Assembly: GCF_001426925.1 (NCBI RefSeq)
Contig: NZ_LMFR01000001.1
Span: forward strand, 318,576-382,575
Direction: 5' to 3'
Source of the DNA: Microbacterium sp. Root53
Lineage (GTDB): Bacteria > Actinomycetota > Actinomycetes > Actinomycetales > Microbacteriaceae
Length of the DNA stretch: 64,000 bases
Part shown: positions 8,852 to 17,320 of the stretch, piece after piece
Layout of the letters: each line of letters opens with the position of its first letter
How positions within the stretch are numbered: position 1 is the stretch's first letter
Notes under the pieces: model-generated
Told to the model about the DNA's origin: nothing
Database searches by the model: none
Seen by the model: the letters and a program-made list of their open reading frames with translations, nothing else
Program-made: the position numbers and the translations under genes

Positions 8852-8997
8852 GCGCGAGACCCCCTCACGTATAGCTGCCCGGGAACGTGCCCGGCGCGCT
8901 TGTCTGAACCCGGCAGGGGAGCCGGTGAAGAGTAGGATTCAGGATACCACGCGGCCCTGGCGCCTCGGCCGGCCGCGGCACCTGGAAGGGGTCGACA

Positions 8998-9555
8998 ATG
9001 ACCGATCAGCCGATGGACGAGTCCGACGCCGTGCGCCGGGAGGCGCCGATCGATGCGGCCATGCGCGGTGCCGTGATCGCGGGAGTGATCCCGGATCAGT
9101 CGCCACGCGTCATCAAGGAGGCCGCGCATTACGCGGCGCTGCTCGGCGCGCCGCTGGTGGTGACGCACGTCGACGTCACGCGGTTCGTGACGTACGAGGA
9201 CCCGGAGGGCTACGTGCATTCCGCGCCCGTCGACATCAACGTGCAGGCCGGCGAGGGCGAGCTCGAGGCCGTCAGGAACGCGGCCGAGACGCACCTCGCG
9301 AACGCGGGCATCACATGGGAGGTGCGCCAGCTGGTCGGCGACCCCGCGCTCGCGATCAAGCACCTCGCGGAGAAGATCGACGCGAAGCTGATCGTGGTCG
9401 GCACGCGCAGGCGCGGCTTCGGCGAGTCGATCCGGGAGTTCTTCACCGGATCCGTCGCCGCGCGCCTGTCGCACCGCCAGCACCGGCCCATCCTGGTCAT
9501 CCCGCAGGAGGAGCCGCTGCGCGACGACGAGGCGTTCCCCGAGGTCGAGGGCTGA
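8998..9555 (+). CDS. Universal stress protein (UspA fold)
   Basis: 185 residues with a single Usp domain from about residue 25. The nucleotide-binding loop is visible as VGTRRRGFGES...FFTGSVAARLSHRQHRPILVIP, close to the G-x2-G-x9-G-S/T pattern of ATP-binding members. An acidic tail follows. The ATG has a good ribosome site (GGAAGGGG), unlike the leaderless neighbours. It is monocistronic and shares a terminator with the converging padR gene. Confidence 0.9.
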   Translation: MTDQPMDESDAVRREAPIDAAMRGAVIAGVIPDQSPRVIKEAAHYAALLGAPLVVTHVDVTRFVTYEDPEGYVHSAPVDINVQAGEGELEAVRNAAETHLANAGITWEVRQLVGDPALAIKHLAEKIDAKLIVVGTRRRGFGESIREFFTGSVAARLSHRQHRPILVIPQEEPLRDDEAFPEVEG

Positions 9556-9579
9556 GCGCCCGCACCTCCCTCTGACGCG

Positions 9580-9615
9580 CCGGAAGCCGGACGGAGCGAT
9601 TCGTCCGGCTTCCGG
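9580..9615. terminator. Bidirectional terminator between uspA-like and padR genes
   Basis: Arms CCGGAAGCCGGACG (9580-9593) and its complement (9602-9615) form a 14-bp stem with an 8-nt loop, between two converging stop codons. Confidence 0.8.
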
Positions 9616-9623
9616 GGGCGGCG

Positions 9624-10235
9624 TCAGCGGCGCAGCGACTCCGCCAGGGTCGCGGCGGCCGCGTCGAGCGCCGACTGGAGCGCGTCGACCGTGCCCGCGG
9701 TCAGCTCTCCGCCCCGCGCGACGTGGGAGCGCAGCTCCGCGCGCACACGGCCGCGGAAGTCGGCGATCGCCGCCTCGGCGCGCTGCAGCTGCTCGCGCGA
9801 TGCGACGCGCACGTCGTCGGCCGGCGGGGACTGCGGCGCCGCTCGGGGCGCCTCGGTGGCGGCCGCCGCGAGATCCGCGCGCAGGCTGCGCATGGCCTCG
9901 CGGACACTGGTGCGCACCTCGTCGGCGATCAGCCGGACGGAATCCGCCAGCCCCGCCTCGATGCCGGTGATCTGGTCGGCCCGCGCCTGCACCTCGGCGC
10001 GTCCCGCGTCGGTGATCTCGTAGACGGTCTTGCGGCCGTCCGTCGTCTTGGTCACGAGCCCCTCCTCCTCGAGCCGCGCGAGGCGCGGGTAGATCGTGCC
10101 CGCGCTCGGCGTGTAGGTGCCGCCCGTGCGCTCGGCCAGCGACTGCATGATGTCGTAGCCGTGGCGCGGAGCCTCCGCGAGCAGGTTCAGCAGGTACAGG
10201 CGCAGGTCGCCATGGGAGAAGACGGGGGCCATCAT
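9624..10235 (-). CDS. PadR-family transcriptional regulator
   Basis: 203 residues. The N-terminal winged helix (DLRLYLLNLLAEAPRHGYDIMQSL...GTIYPRLARLEEEGLV) is standard PadR; after about residue 95 there is an extended Ala/Arg-rich helical C-terminus. The start ATG overlaps the stop of the upstream DUF4097 gene by 4 nt, so the two are co-expressed, and twin palindromes upstream of the pair are likely its autoregulatory operators. The inducing signal is unknown. Confidence 0.92.
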   Translation of the reverse strand: MMAPVFSHGDLRLYLLNLLAEAPRHGYDIMQSLAERTGGTYTPSAGTIYPRLARLEEEGLVTKTTDGRKTVYEITDAGRAEVQARADQITGIEAGLADSVRLIADEVRTSVREAMRSLRADLAAAATEAPRAAPQSPPADDVRVASREQLQRAEAAIADFRGRVRAELRSHVARGGELTAGTVDALQSALDAAAATLAESLRR

Positions 10236-11083
10236 GCCTCCTCGGTGACGGGGCGGTCGGGGGCCGGCTCGGCGGCGACCGGGCGCCGCAGCACGGTCAC
10301 GTCGCCCGAGACGGTGTTGACGCGGACGTCGACGAACGACCCGGACAGCTCCCCGGCCGACGCGGTGACGTTCGAGGGGCCGCCGGACGAGCGCACGACG
10401 CCGTCGATCACGACGCGGCCGCTCGCGGAGCGCACCACGTAGTCGGCGGGGTGGCCCTCGTCCAGGCGCAGGGTGGCGGAGCCGCTGACCGTGTTGACGG
10501 ATGCGGCGCCGATCGGGCCCTGCGCGTCGATCATGGTGGCACCGGAGACGGAGTCCACCGACGCGCGCCGGATCTCGCCGGCGACCGTGACATCGCCCGA
10601 CACGGTGTTGGCGGTGAAGGCACCGGTCAGCCCGCGCGCCTGCACGTCGCCCGAGACCGCGTTGGCGCTGAGGTCGCCGGTGAGGCCGTCCACCAGGACA
10701 TCGCCCGAGACCGTGTTCACGCGGGCCTCGGCCGCGAGGCCGGCGACGAGCGCCCCGGCGCTGACGACCCCGAGCGTCAGCGCGACGCTTCGCGGCACGG
10801 CGATGCTGATCTCGGCGCGCGGGCCGCCGGGACCGAAGTTGCGGAACACCTCCAGGAAGTTGTCCCACCGCAGCTGCGGGTGGTCGATCTCGAGCTCGTC
10901 GCCCGTGACCTCGATCCGGAGGTCCTTCACGGTCACGCCGTGCACCTCCACGCGGGTGCCTGGCTCGTCGTGCCCGATGATGTCGACCTGGCCGCCGACG
11001 AGTCCCACCTTCAGGCGGCGGATGCCCTCGACGTCGATGACCCGCGTCTCGCCCGGGTGCACGATCCACTTCTCCAGAGTCAT
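10232..11083 (-). CDS. DUF4097 (putative adhesin-like beta-repeat) protein
   Basis: 283 residues. From about residue 115 onward a short motif recurs, centred on NTVSGDV / NAVSGDV / DSVSGAT with about 19-residue spacing, giving at least seven turns of a predicted beta-helix. There is no signal peptide and no membrane segment, so despite the 'adhesin' family label it looks cytoplasmic. In other Actinobacteria DUF4097 genes also sit beside padR genes. Start ATG 11083 is preceded by AAGGAC within the leader that carries the operators. Confidence 0.85.
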   Translation of the reverse strand: MTLEKWIVHPGETRVIDVEGIRRLKVGLVGGQVDIIGHDEPGTRVEVHGVTVKDLRIEVTGDELEIDHPQLRWDNFLEVFRNFGPGGPRAEISIAVPRSVALTLGVVSAGALVAGLAAEARVNTVSGDVLVDGLTGDLSANAVSGDVQARGLTGAFTANTVSGDVTVAGEIRRASVDSVSGATMIDAQGPIGAASVNTVSGSATLRLDEGHPADYVVRSASGRVVIDGVVRSSGGPSNVTASAGELSGSFVDVRVNTVSGDVTVLRRPVAAEPAPDRPVTEEA

Positions 11084-11110
11084 GACTCTGCCGTCCTTTC
11101 CCAACGGAAC

Positions 11111-11153
11111 TCGAGATATATCTCGATAGGTCCAGGAAACGAGATATATCTCG
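11111..11153 (-). promoter_or_regulatory. Twin palindromic PadR-type operators
   Basis: The perfect palindrome CGAGATATATCTCG occurs twice, at 11112-11125 and 11140-11153, with centres exactly 28 bp apart. It lies 28 bp upstream of the DUF4097 start. ATAT-rich palindromes of this form are typical PadR binding sites, so negative autoregulation of the DUF4097-padR pair is the likely use. Confidence 0.75.
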
Positions 11154-11193
11154 AGTTGTCCAGGCCTGTCAGGGAATCCTCGGGAACGGGGTG

Positions 11194-11212
11194 CTTGACC
11201 TTGACGCAACGG
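11194..11212 (+). promoter_or_regulatory. Half of a MerR-type operator fused to the MerR gene
   Basis: CTTGACCTTGACGCAACG resembles the -35 side of a MerR-family dyad (TTGACG...CGTCAA). The right half is absent and the reading frame enters the HTH immediately after it. Confidence 0.4.
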
Positions 11213-11911
11213 CACTACGGCGAGCTGGGCCTGCTGCCGCCATCGCGCGTGGGCGCGAACGGTTACCGCTATTACGACGGACAGTCGCTCGTGCGGCTGC
11301 AGCGCATCCTGCTCCTGCGGGGGCTCGGACTCGGGCTGCCGCAGATCGGGGAGATCCTCGAGCGGGAGACCGACGAGCGTCGCGCGCTCGAGGCCCACCT
11401 GGAGTGGCTGCGCAGCGAGCGGGATCGCATCGCGCGCCAGATCGACGCCGTGACCGGCACCATCCGCGGACTCGAAGGAGAGGAGGCCCTCGTGGCAGAG
11501 AAGATGTTCGACGGCTTCGACCACACGCAGTACAAGGACGAGGTCGAGGCGAAGTGGGGCGAGGACGCGTACGCCCAGGGCGACCGGTGGTGGCGCGGGA
11601 TGTCCGAGGCCGAGCGCGCCGCCTGGAAGGAGCGGGCCGCCCGGCTCGGCGCCGACTGGATCGCCGCCGCGGAGTCCGGCGTGGACCCGGCCGCGGACGA
11701 GGCCCAGGATCTCGCGCGCCGCCACGTCGAGTGGCTCACGGGCATCCCGGGGACGCCCGCCGCCCATCCCGGCGGGGACGTGAAGGGCTATGTGATCGGG
11801 CTCGGCGAGATGTACGTCGCCGACGAGCGCTTCGCGCGCAACTACGGTGGCGCGGACGGCGCGGCCTTCGTGCGCGACGCCCTCCGCATCTACGCCGAGG
11901 CGAACCTGTAG
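11195..11911 (+). CDS. TipA-type MerR regulator, N-terminus apparently missing
   Basis: About 238 residues if TTG 11195 (or TTG 11201) is used. The sequence enters the MerR HTH late, at QRHYGELGLLPPSRVGANGYRYYD, so helix 1 and the start of helix 2 (about 14 residues) have no coding counterpart in any frame. The rest is intact: coiled-coil (residues 55-90) and a TipAS-like domain with FDHTQYKDEVEAKWGEDAY and the closing LGEMYVADERFARNY. TipA proteins bind thiopeptide-like compounds and activate their own promoter. No ribosome site precedes the TTG codons. It may be a deletion derivative or an unusual start. Confidence 0.7.
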   Translation: MTLTQRHYGELGLLPPSRVGANGYRYYDGQSLVRLQRILLLRGLGLGLPQIGEILERETDERRALEAHLEWLRSERDRIARQIDAVTGTIRGLEGEEALVAEKMFDGFDHTQYKDEVEAKWGEDAYAQGDRWWRGMSEAERAAWKERAARLGADWIAAAESGVDPAADEAQDLARRHVEWLTGIPGTPAAHPGGDVKGYVIGLGEMYVADERFARNYGGADGAAFVRDALRIYAEANL

Positions 11912-11920
11912 TCGCTGAGC

Positions 11921-11964
11921 CGTTGCCCCGAGTTGTCGGATCGAAGCGGCAGCTCGGGGCAACG
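11921..11964. repeat. Palindromic repeat, copy 1
   Basis: An imperfect hairpin running GTTGCCCCGA...CTCGGGGCAAC with inner arms around a GATCGAA loop. It lies 10 bp after the MerR stop and upstream of the DUF559 gene. Two further copies follow that gene. Confidence 0.8.
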
Positions 11965-12064
11965 CGTTGGGGGAGGCTCGTCCCCAGGCTCGGCGGTCGG
12001 CGCCGGCGGTTCACAGCCGTCGGTCGGCGCCGGTTCGGGCCCTGCGCCGCGAAAGGATCGGCGC

Positions 12065-12958
12065 ATGCCCCGCTCGCCGAAGCCGCTGCCCGAGCGCCTG
12101 CGCGGCCGTGCGTTCCGTCGGGACGAGGCCGCGGAGGTGTCGGACGCGCGGCTGCGCCGCGGCGACCTGTGGAGCCCGGCTCGCGGCGTGCGGCTGCCGG
12201 TGGCGCGCGACGGCGCGGACGACATCCTGCGTGCGCGGGCGCTCCTCATCCCCGAGGGCGGCGCGTACAGCCACACGAGCGCCGCGCATCTCCATCGGAT
12301 CCCGCTGCCGCATGACCGCGACGGCGTCGCGGTCGTCCACGTCACGACGCCGCGCGGGACGCGGGCGCGGCGCGGGCGGGGCGTGGTCGGCCACCAGCGT
12401 CGCCTCGTCCCGGACGACGTCGTGGTGCTCCACGGGGCGCCGTGCACGCGCCTGCTCCGCACGTTCTGCGATCTGGCGGATGTGCTGACGTTCGCCGAGC
12501 TGGTCGCGGTGGGGGACTGGATCGTGGGCCGCGGCGCGACCGGGGTGATGCCGGCCCGGATCCTCGAGGCGATCGGCGCGGCCGAGCTCGCGGCGGGCCG
12601 GCGTGACCTGCTTCGGCACGTCGTCGCTCGCCTGAACCCGCTCGCGGAGTCGCCCAAGGAGTCGGAGCTGCGCGTGCTCCTGGAGGACGCCGGCTTCGCC
12701 GGGCTCGTCTGCCAGCATCGCGTCTTCGATCGCGGCGAGTTCGTCGCACGGATCGATCTCGCGATCCCCGGGCTGCGGGTCGCGATCGAGTACGAGGGTG
12801 ACCATCATCGCGATCAGCGGCAGTGGCGTCGGGACATGCAGCGCCGGCGGCGGCTCGAGGCACTCGGCTGGATCTACATCCCCGTCTCGCAGGCGGACCT
12901 GGAAGACCCCTCCCGCGTGATCGCAGACGTGGCGGCCGCCATCCGGTCGCGAGCCTGA
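12065..12958 (+). CDS. DUF559 (PD-(D/E)XK-like) endonuclease-domain protein
   Basis: 297 residues. The C-terminal 100 residues carry the DUF559/Vsr-like nuclease core: ESELRVLLEDAGF, then DLAIPGLRVAIEYEGDHH with the Asp and the E-x-E catalytic set, and a final WIYIPVS strand. The N-terminal half resembles AbiEi-type regulators found fused to such domains in Actinobacteria. An AAAGGA site precedes ATG 12065. One hairpin repeat lies upstream and two lie immediately downstream, an arrangement suggesting a mobile or repeat-associated unit. The substrate is unknown. Confidence 0.8.
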   Translation: MPRSPKPLPERLRGRAFRRDEAAEVSDARLRRGDLWSPARGVRLPVARDGADDILRARALLIPEGGAYSHTSAAHLHRIPLPHDRDGVAVVHVTTPRGTRARRGRGVVGHQRRLVPDDVVVLHGAPCTRLLRTFCDLADVLTFAELVAVGDWIVGRGATGVMPARILEAIGAAELAAGRRDLLRHVVARLNPLAESPKESELRVLLEDAGFAGLVCQHRVFDRGEFVARIDLAIPGLRVAIEYEGDHHRDQRQWRRDMQRRRRLEALGWIYIPVSQADLEDPSRVIADVAAAIRSRA

Positions 12959-12962
12959 GCGC

Positions 12963-13003
12963 GTTGCCCCGAACTGCCGGATCGAAGCGGCAGCTCGGGG
13001 CAA
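12963..13003. repeat. Palindromic repeat, copy 2
   Basis: Same hairpin type as copy 1, starting 5 nt after the DUF559 stop, with arms GTTGCCCCGA and CTCGGGGCAA and inner CTGCCG/CGGCAG arms. It may double as a terminator. Confidence 0.8.
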
Positions 13004-13014
13004 TGGCCGCGCGT

Positions 13015-13056
13015 GTTGCCCCGAACTGCTGGAACGAACCGGCAACTCGGGGCAAC
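13015..13056. repeat. Palindromic repeat, copy 3
   Basis: Third copy, 11 bp after copy 2. The outer arms are unchanged but the inner loop differs (GGAACGAACC in place of GGATCGAAGC), so the copies are diverged siblings, not a fresh duplication. Confidence 0.8.
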
Positions 13057-13097
13057 GGGCGGGCGGGCGGGCGACGGCGGCGTCGCGTCGCTCGCCC

Positions 13098-13109
13098 TAG
13101 GCTGGGCGG
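13098..13109 (+). promoter_or_regulatory. Leaderless -10 of the crcB pair
   Basis: TAGGCT (13098-13103), 6 nt, then GTG 13110. Confidence 0.7.
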
Positions 13110-13517
13110 GTGACCAGGGCGCCGATCCGGTGGGGGCTGCTGCCGCTCGTCGTGGCCGGCGGCGTGCTCGGCGTCGCGCTGCGCCAGGCGCTGCTTCTGC
13201 CGTTCGAGGGCGGGTTCTCGTTCACCGCGCTGGCCGCCACCATCGCCGTCAACGCCGTCGGATCCGGACTCCTCGGGTTCGTGGTCGGCCGCGTCGGCTC
13301 GACCGGACCGCGGCGGCGCGCGTTCCTCGGCACGGGCGTGCTCGGCGGCTTCACGACCTACAGCGGGTTCGCGGTCGCCGAGGCGCAGCTGCTTCAGGCG
13401 CAGCTCGTCGTGCACGCCGTGGTCATCGCGATCGCGGCGCTGCTCGTCGCCTCCGCGGCGGCGTGGGCGGGCCTGGCGGCCGGGGTCGCGCTCGCGCGGA
13501 AGGCGGACGCCGCGTGA
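13110..13517 (+). CDS. crcB: Fluoride channel subunit CrcB (first of pair)
   Basis: 135 residues with four membrane helices. Family marks are NAVGSGLLGFVVGR (pore Asn) and GVLGGFTTYSGF, the sodium-site/phenylalanine-box segment. It should form half of a Fluc channel that exports fluoride passively. The GTG start is set by the leaderless promoter. It overlaps the second crcB by 4 nt (GTGA), as expected for an obligate heterodimer. Confidence 0.93.
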   Translation: MTRAPIRWGLLPLVVAGGVLGVALRQALLLPFEGGFSFTALAATIAVNAVGSGLLGFVVGRVGSTGPRRRAFLGTGVLGGFTTYSGFAVAEAQLLQAQLVVHAVVIAIAALLVASAAAWAGLAAGVALARKADAA

Positions 13518-13885
13518 CGCCGCTGCTGTTCGCCGGCGTCGCGCTCGCCGGGGGCGTCGGCGCGGGGCTCCGCTGGCTCGCCGACGTCCTTCTCGCGCGC
13601 GTCACCCCGGCGGGCTTCCCCTGGCCGATCCTCGTCGTCAACGTGACGGGGTCCTTGGCGCTCGGCGTGCTCACCGGCGCCTCGCTCGACACCGCGTGGA
13701 TGGCCGTGCTCGGCACTGGGCTCCTCGGAGGCTTCACGACCTTCAGCACGGTGGCGGTCGACGCCGAGATCCTCCGGACCGAGGGCCGCCCGATGGCCGC
13801 CGCGATGAACGCCGTCGGGACGCTCGCGCTCTCGGCCGTCGCCGCGCTCGCCGGGCTCGCGCTCGGCGCCCCGCTCGCCGCCTGA
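13514..13885 (+). CDS. crcB: Fluoride channel subunit CrcB (second of pair)
   Basis: 123 residues, four helices, with VNVTGSLALGVLTG and LLGGFTTFSTVAVD. This is the second half of the channel, translationally coupled to the first. No fluoride riboswitch is visible upstream of the pair; the transcript appears leaderless, so there is no room for one. Confidence 0.93.
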   Translation: MTPLLFAGVALAGGVGAGLRWLADVLLARVTPAGFPWPILVVNVTGSLALGVLTGASLDTAWMAVLGTGLLGGFTTFSTVAVDAEILRTEGRPMAAAMNAVGTLALSAVAALAGLALGAPLAA

Positions 13886-13952
13886 CGATTCACGGCAGAG
13901 CCATAGGGTCCCGCCCCGGGGGCCGCGAGGCCGCGTGCCAGAATGAAGCCGG

Positions 13953-13968
13953 GATACAGAACTGTATC
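13953..13968. promoter_or_regulatory. Palindromic operator upstream of the RND pump
   Basis: GATACAGAACTGTATC: two perfect 7-bp arms with a 2-nt centre, 58 bp before the pump start. The form suits a TetR-type repressor. No such regulator is encoded in this window. Confidence 0.6.
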
Positions 13969-14025
13969 GGCGGGTCTCCGCCATCCGTTCGCGTCCGTCC
14001 CGACTCCCGCCAACGAGAGACAGCC

Positions 14026-17000
14026 GTGTCGAAGCTTGCCATCCTGAGTCTCAAGAACCGCGCGCTCATCGCGCTCATCACGATCTGCGCCGCGGTGTTC
14101 GGCGGGCTGGCGCTCAACAGCCTGAAGCAGGAGCTCATCCCCGCGATCGAGCTGCCGCAGCTGATGATCATGACAACCTATCCCGGCGCCTCGCCCGAGG
14201 TCGTCGAGAACGACGTGTCCACGCCCATCGAGACCGCGATCCAGGGCGTGGCCGACCTCGAGACCACGTCGGCCACGAGCACCACGAACGCCTCGATCGT
14301 GCAGGCCGCGTTCCGCTACGGCACGAATCTCGCGACCGCCGAGCAGAAGCTGCAGCAGGCCATCAACCGGATCTCGGCGCAGCTCCCCGAGAGCGCCGAC
14401 ACCCAGGTGCTCGCCGTCAGCTTCGACGACCTCCCGGTGATCCAGGTCGCGGTCACCGGGTTCGACGACGCGGAGTCCGCGCAGGCCGAGCTCGAGAACG
14501 TCGCCATCCCCGACCTGGAGGACATCGACGGCGTCGCGTCCGCCGCGATCGTCGGCGGCATCGGCCAGCGGATCACGATCACCCCCGACCCCGCCGCGCT
14601 GGCCCAGCGCGGTCACACGCAGCAGGCGATCGCCGACGCGCTCGAGCAGAACGGCGTGCTCTTCCCGGGCGGTGACATCACCGAGGACGGCGAGACCCTG
14701 ACGGTCCAGACCGGCGTCAAGGTCTCGTCGGTCGACGACATCCGCGCGCTGCCGCTCGTCGGGTCGTCCGCGCCGGCGGTGGATCCGACCACGGGCCGGC
14801 CGATCGCGCCCCAGGTCACGACCATCGGCGACGTCGCCGAGGTCGAGCAGACGACCGACCCGATCACGTCCATCTCGCGCGTGAACGGCGAGCCCGCGAT
14901 CTCCCTGTCGATCACCAAGGTGCCCGCGGCCAACACGGTCGAGGTCTCCGACGCCGTCCAGGCCCTGCTGCCGCAGCTGCGCGACGCGTTCCCCGGCGCG
15001 GAGTTCACGGTGGTCTTCGATCAGGCGCCGTTCATCGTGCAGTCGATCGAGACGCTCGCCACCGAGGGCATGCTCGGGCTCGCGTTCGCGGTCGTGGTGA
15101 TCCTGGTGTTCCTGGTGTCGCTGCGGTCCACGATCGTCACGGCCATCTCGATCCCGACCAGCGTGCTGGTCACCTTCATCGGTCTCCAGGCGTTCGGGTA
15201 CTCGCTCAACATGCTCACCCTCGGCGCGCTGACGATCGCGATCGGCCGCGTCGTGGACGACTCGATCGTCGTGATCGAGAACATCAAGCGCCACTACGTG
15301 CAGGGCGCCGACAAGGGAGACGCGATCCGCCTCGCGGTCCGCGAAGTCGCCATGGCCGTCACGGCGTCGACCATCACGACCGTCGCCGTCTTCCTGCCGA
15401 TCGTGTTCGTCGGCGACATGGTCGGCGAGCTGTTCCGCCCGTTCGCCATGACCGTCACGATCGCGATGGTCGCCTCGCTGCTCGTGTCGCTCACGATCGT
15501 GCCGGTGCTGGCGTACTGGTTCCTTCGTCCCGGCAGGCCGCGCCTGGACGCCGACGGCGAGCGCATCGATCCCGAGCATCCGGATGCGCCCCCGTCCCGC
15601 CTGCAGAAGGCGTACCTGCCGATCCTGCGCTGGACGCTGAGGCACTCGTGGATCACAGTGCTCGCGGCGATCGCGGTGCTGGTCGGCACGATCGCGGCGG
15701 CGCCGCTCATGAAGGTGAACTTCCTCGGCGACAGCGGGCAGAACACGCTCACCGTCTCCCAGACGCTGGACCCGACCGCGAGCCTGGAGACCAAGGACGA
15801 GGCGGCTCAGCGGGTCGAGGAGGCGCTCGAGCGCGTCGACGGAATCGAGACCATGCAGGTGTCGGTCGGATCGACCGGATCGCCGCTGCGCGACGCGTTC
15901 ACGGGCGGCGGCAGCGTGACCTACTCGATCGTCACGGATCCGGATGCCGACCAGGAGCGGCTGCGCGAGGACGTGCAGGAGGCCGTCGCCGACCTGGAGG
16001 ACGTCGGCGAGATCGCGGTCGCGGCGGCCGCGGGGCTCGGATCGACCGACATCGCCATCACCGTCACCGCGCTGGGCGAGGACGAGCTCGAGGAGGCGAC
16101 GCGCCTCCTGGTCGAGGAGCTCGACGGTCGCGACGGCATCGGCCGGGTGACGGACGACCTCGCCGCGTCGCTTCCGTACATCGCGGTCGAGGTGGACCGG
16201 GCGGCCGCGGCCGAGCGGGGTCTGTCCGAGGTGGCCGTGGGATCGCTGGTCTCGAACACCATGCAGCCCCGCGAGGTCGGCACGGTCGAGATCGACGGCA
16301 CGTCCCTCACCGTGTACATCGCGGCCCAGGACCCGCCCGCGACCGTGGACGAGCTGCGCGATCTGCGCATCCCGACCGCCGCGGGCATGGTCGCGCTCGC
16401 CGACCTCGCGACGATCGAGGAGCGCGAGAGCCCCACGTCCATCACGACCGAGCAGGGCCGCCGCACGGCCACGATCACGGTGCCGCCCGCGACCGACGAC
16501 CTGAACGTCGCCACCGCCGCCGTCGCCGACGTGCTCGCCGAGGTCGATCTCCCCGCGGGCGCCGACGCGGAGGTGGGCGGAGTCGCGGAGGAGCAGACCG
16601 AGTCGTTCCAGCAGCTCGGCCTCGCGATGCTCGCGGCCATCCTGATCGTGTACGTGGTCATGGTCGCGACCTTCAAGTCGCTGCGGCAGCCGCTGCTGCT
16701 GCTCGTGTCCGTGCCGTTCGCGGCGACCGGCGCCATCCTGCTGCAGATCGTCACGGGCGTGCCGCTCGGGGTCGCGTCGCTGATCGGCGTGCTGATGCTG
16801 ATCGGCATCGTGGTGACCAACGCGATCGTGCTCGTCGACCTCGTGAACCAGTACCGCGAGCGCGGCCTCACGGCGCACGACGCCACCATCGCCGGGGCCT
16901 CCAACCGCCTTCGTCCGATCCTGATGACCGCGCTCGCGACGATCTTCGCGCTCACCCCGATGGGCCTCGGCATCACGGGCCACGGCGGCTTCATCTCGCA

Positions 17001-17289
17001 GCCGCTGGCGATCGTCGTCATCGGCGGACTGCTGTCGTCCACCGTGCTCACGCTGATCGTGCTGCCGACTCTCTACAACCTCGTCGAGGGAGCGCGCGAG
17101 CGCCGGGCCGCGCGGCGGGCCGGGTCCGACGCGACCGCCGTGCCGGAGACGCCGGTCGAGCCGGTCGTTCCCGCGTCCGTCACCGCGACGGCGCCGGCCG
17201 GCGTGATCACGGTCCCGGCGACGTCCGCCCTGCCCGCCGCCTCGCGCGTGCAGCTGCGCCGGCGCGATCGGGAGGGAGACGCCCCGTGA
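14026..17289 (+). CDS. RND-family efflux transporter (AcrB/HAE1-like)
   Basis: 1087 residues with the RND plan: an N-terminal helix, a large extracytoplasmic loop (about 40-340), a six-helix block, a second loop (about 560-860) and a last helix block. The proton-relay helix carries GRVVDDSIVVIENI, and the matching second-half segment IGIVVTNAIVLVDLVNQ is present. A Thr/Ala/Pro-rich tail of about 60 residues follows. Gram-positive members lack an outer-membrane channel, so it exports from membrane or cytoplasm across one membrane. No periplasmic adaptor gene is adjacent. Start GTG 14026 follows a GAGAGAC site. Confidence 0.93.
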   Translation: MSKLAILSLKNRALIALITICAAVFGGLALNSLKQELIPAIELPQLMIMTTYPGASPEVVENDVSTPIETAIQGVADLETTSATSTTNASIVQAAFRYGTNLATAEQKLQQAINRISAQLPESADTQVLAVSFDDLPVIQVAVTGFDDAESAQAELENVAIPDLEDIDGVASAAIVGGIGQRITITPDPAALAQRGHTQQAIADALEQNGVLFPGGDITEDGETLTVQTGVKVSSVDDIRALPLVGSSAPAVDPTTGRPIAPQVTTIGDVAEVEQTTDPITSISRVNGEPAISLSITKVPAANTVEVSDAVQALLPQLRDAFPGAEFTVVFDQAPFIVQSIETLATEGMLGLAFAVVVILVFLVSLRSTIVTAISIPTSVLVTFIGLQAFGYSLNMLTLGALTIAIGRVVDDSIVVIENIKRHYVQGADKGDAIRLAVREVAMAVTASTITTVAVFLPIVFVGDMVGELFRPFAMTVTIAMVASLLVSLTIVPVLAYWFLRPGRPRLDADGERIDPEHPDAPPSRLQKAYLPILRWTLRHSWITVLAAIAVLVGTIAAAPLMKVNFLGDSGQNTLTVSQTLDPTASLETKDEAAQRVEEALERVDGIETMQVSVGSTGSPLRDAFTGGGSVTYSIVTDPDADQERLREDVQEAVADLEDVGEIAVAAAAGLGSTDIAITVTALGEDELEEATRLLVEELDGRDGIGRVTDDLAASLPYIAVEVDRAAAAERGLSEVAVGSLVSNTMQPREVGTVEIDGTSLTVYIAAQDPPATVDELRDLRIPTAAGMVALADLATIEERESPTSITTEQGRRTATITVPPATDDLNVATAAVADVLAEVDLPAGADAEVGGVAEEQTESFQQLGLAMLAAILIVYVVMVATFKSLRQPLLLLVSVPFAATGAILLQIVTGVPLGVASLIGVLMLIGIVVTNAIVLVDLVNQYRERGLTAHDATIAGASNRLRPILMTALATIFALTPMGLGITGHGGFISQPLAIVVIGGLLSSTVLTLIVLPTLYNLVEGARERRAARRAGSDATAVPETPVEPVVPASVTATAPAGVITVPATSALPAASRVQLRRRDREGDAP

Positions 17290-17320
17290 CGGAGGGCATG
17301 GCGGGCCCGGACGAAGTCGA

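Noticed and set aside
12963..13056. Tandem hairpins as a short CRISPR-like array.
   Set aside because: The units are palindromic, only two in tandem with an 11-bp gap, and no spacers or cas genes exist.
13110..13885. Possible fluoride riboswitch controlling crcB.
   Set aside because: The transcript appears to begin at the start codon and the upstream 50 bp are occupied by a palindromic repeat; no riboswitch core was visible.
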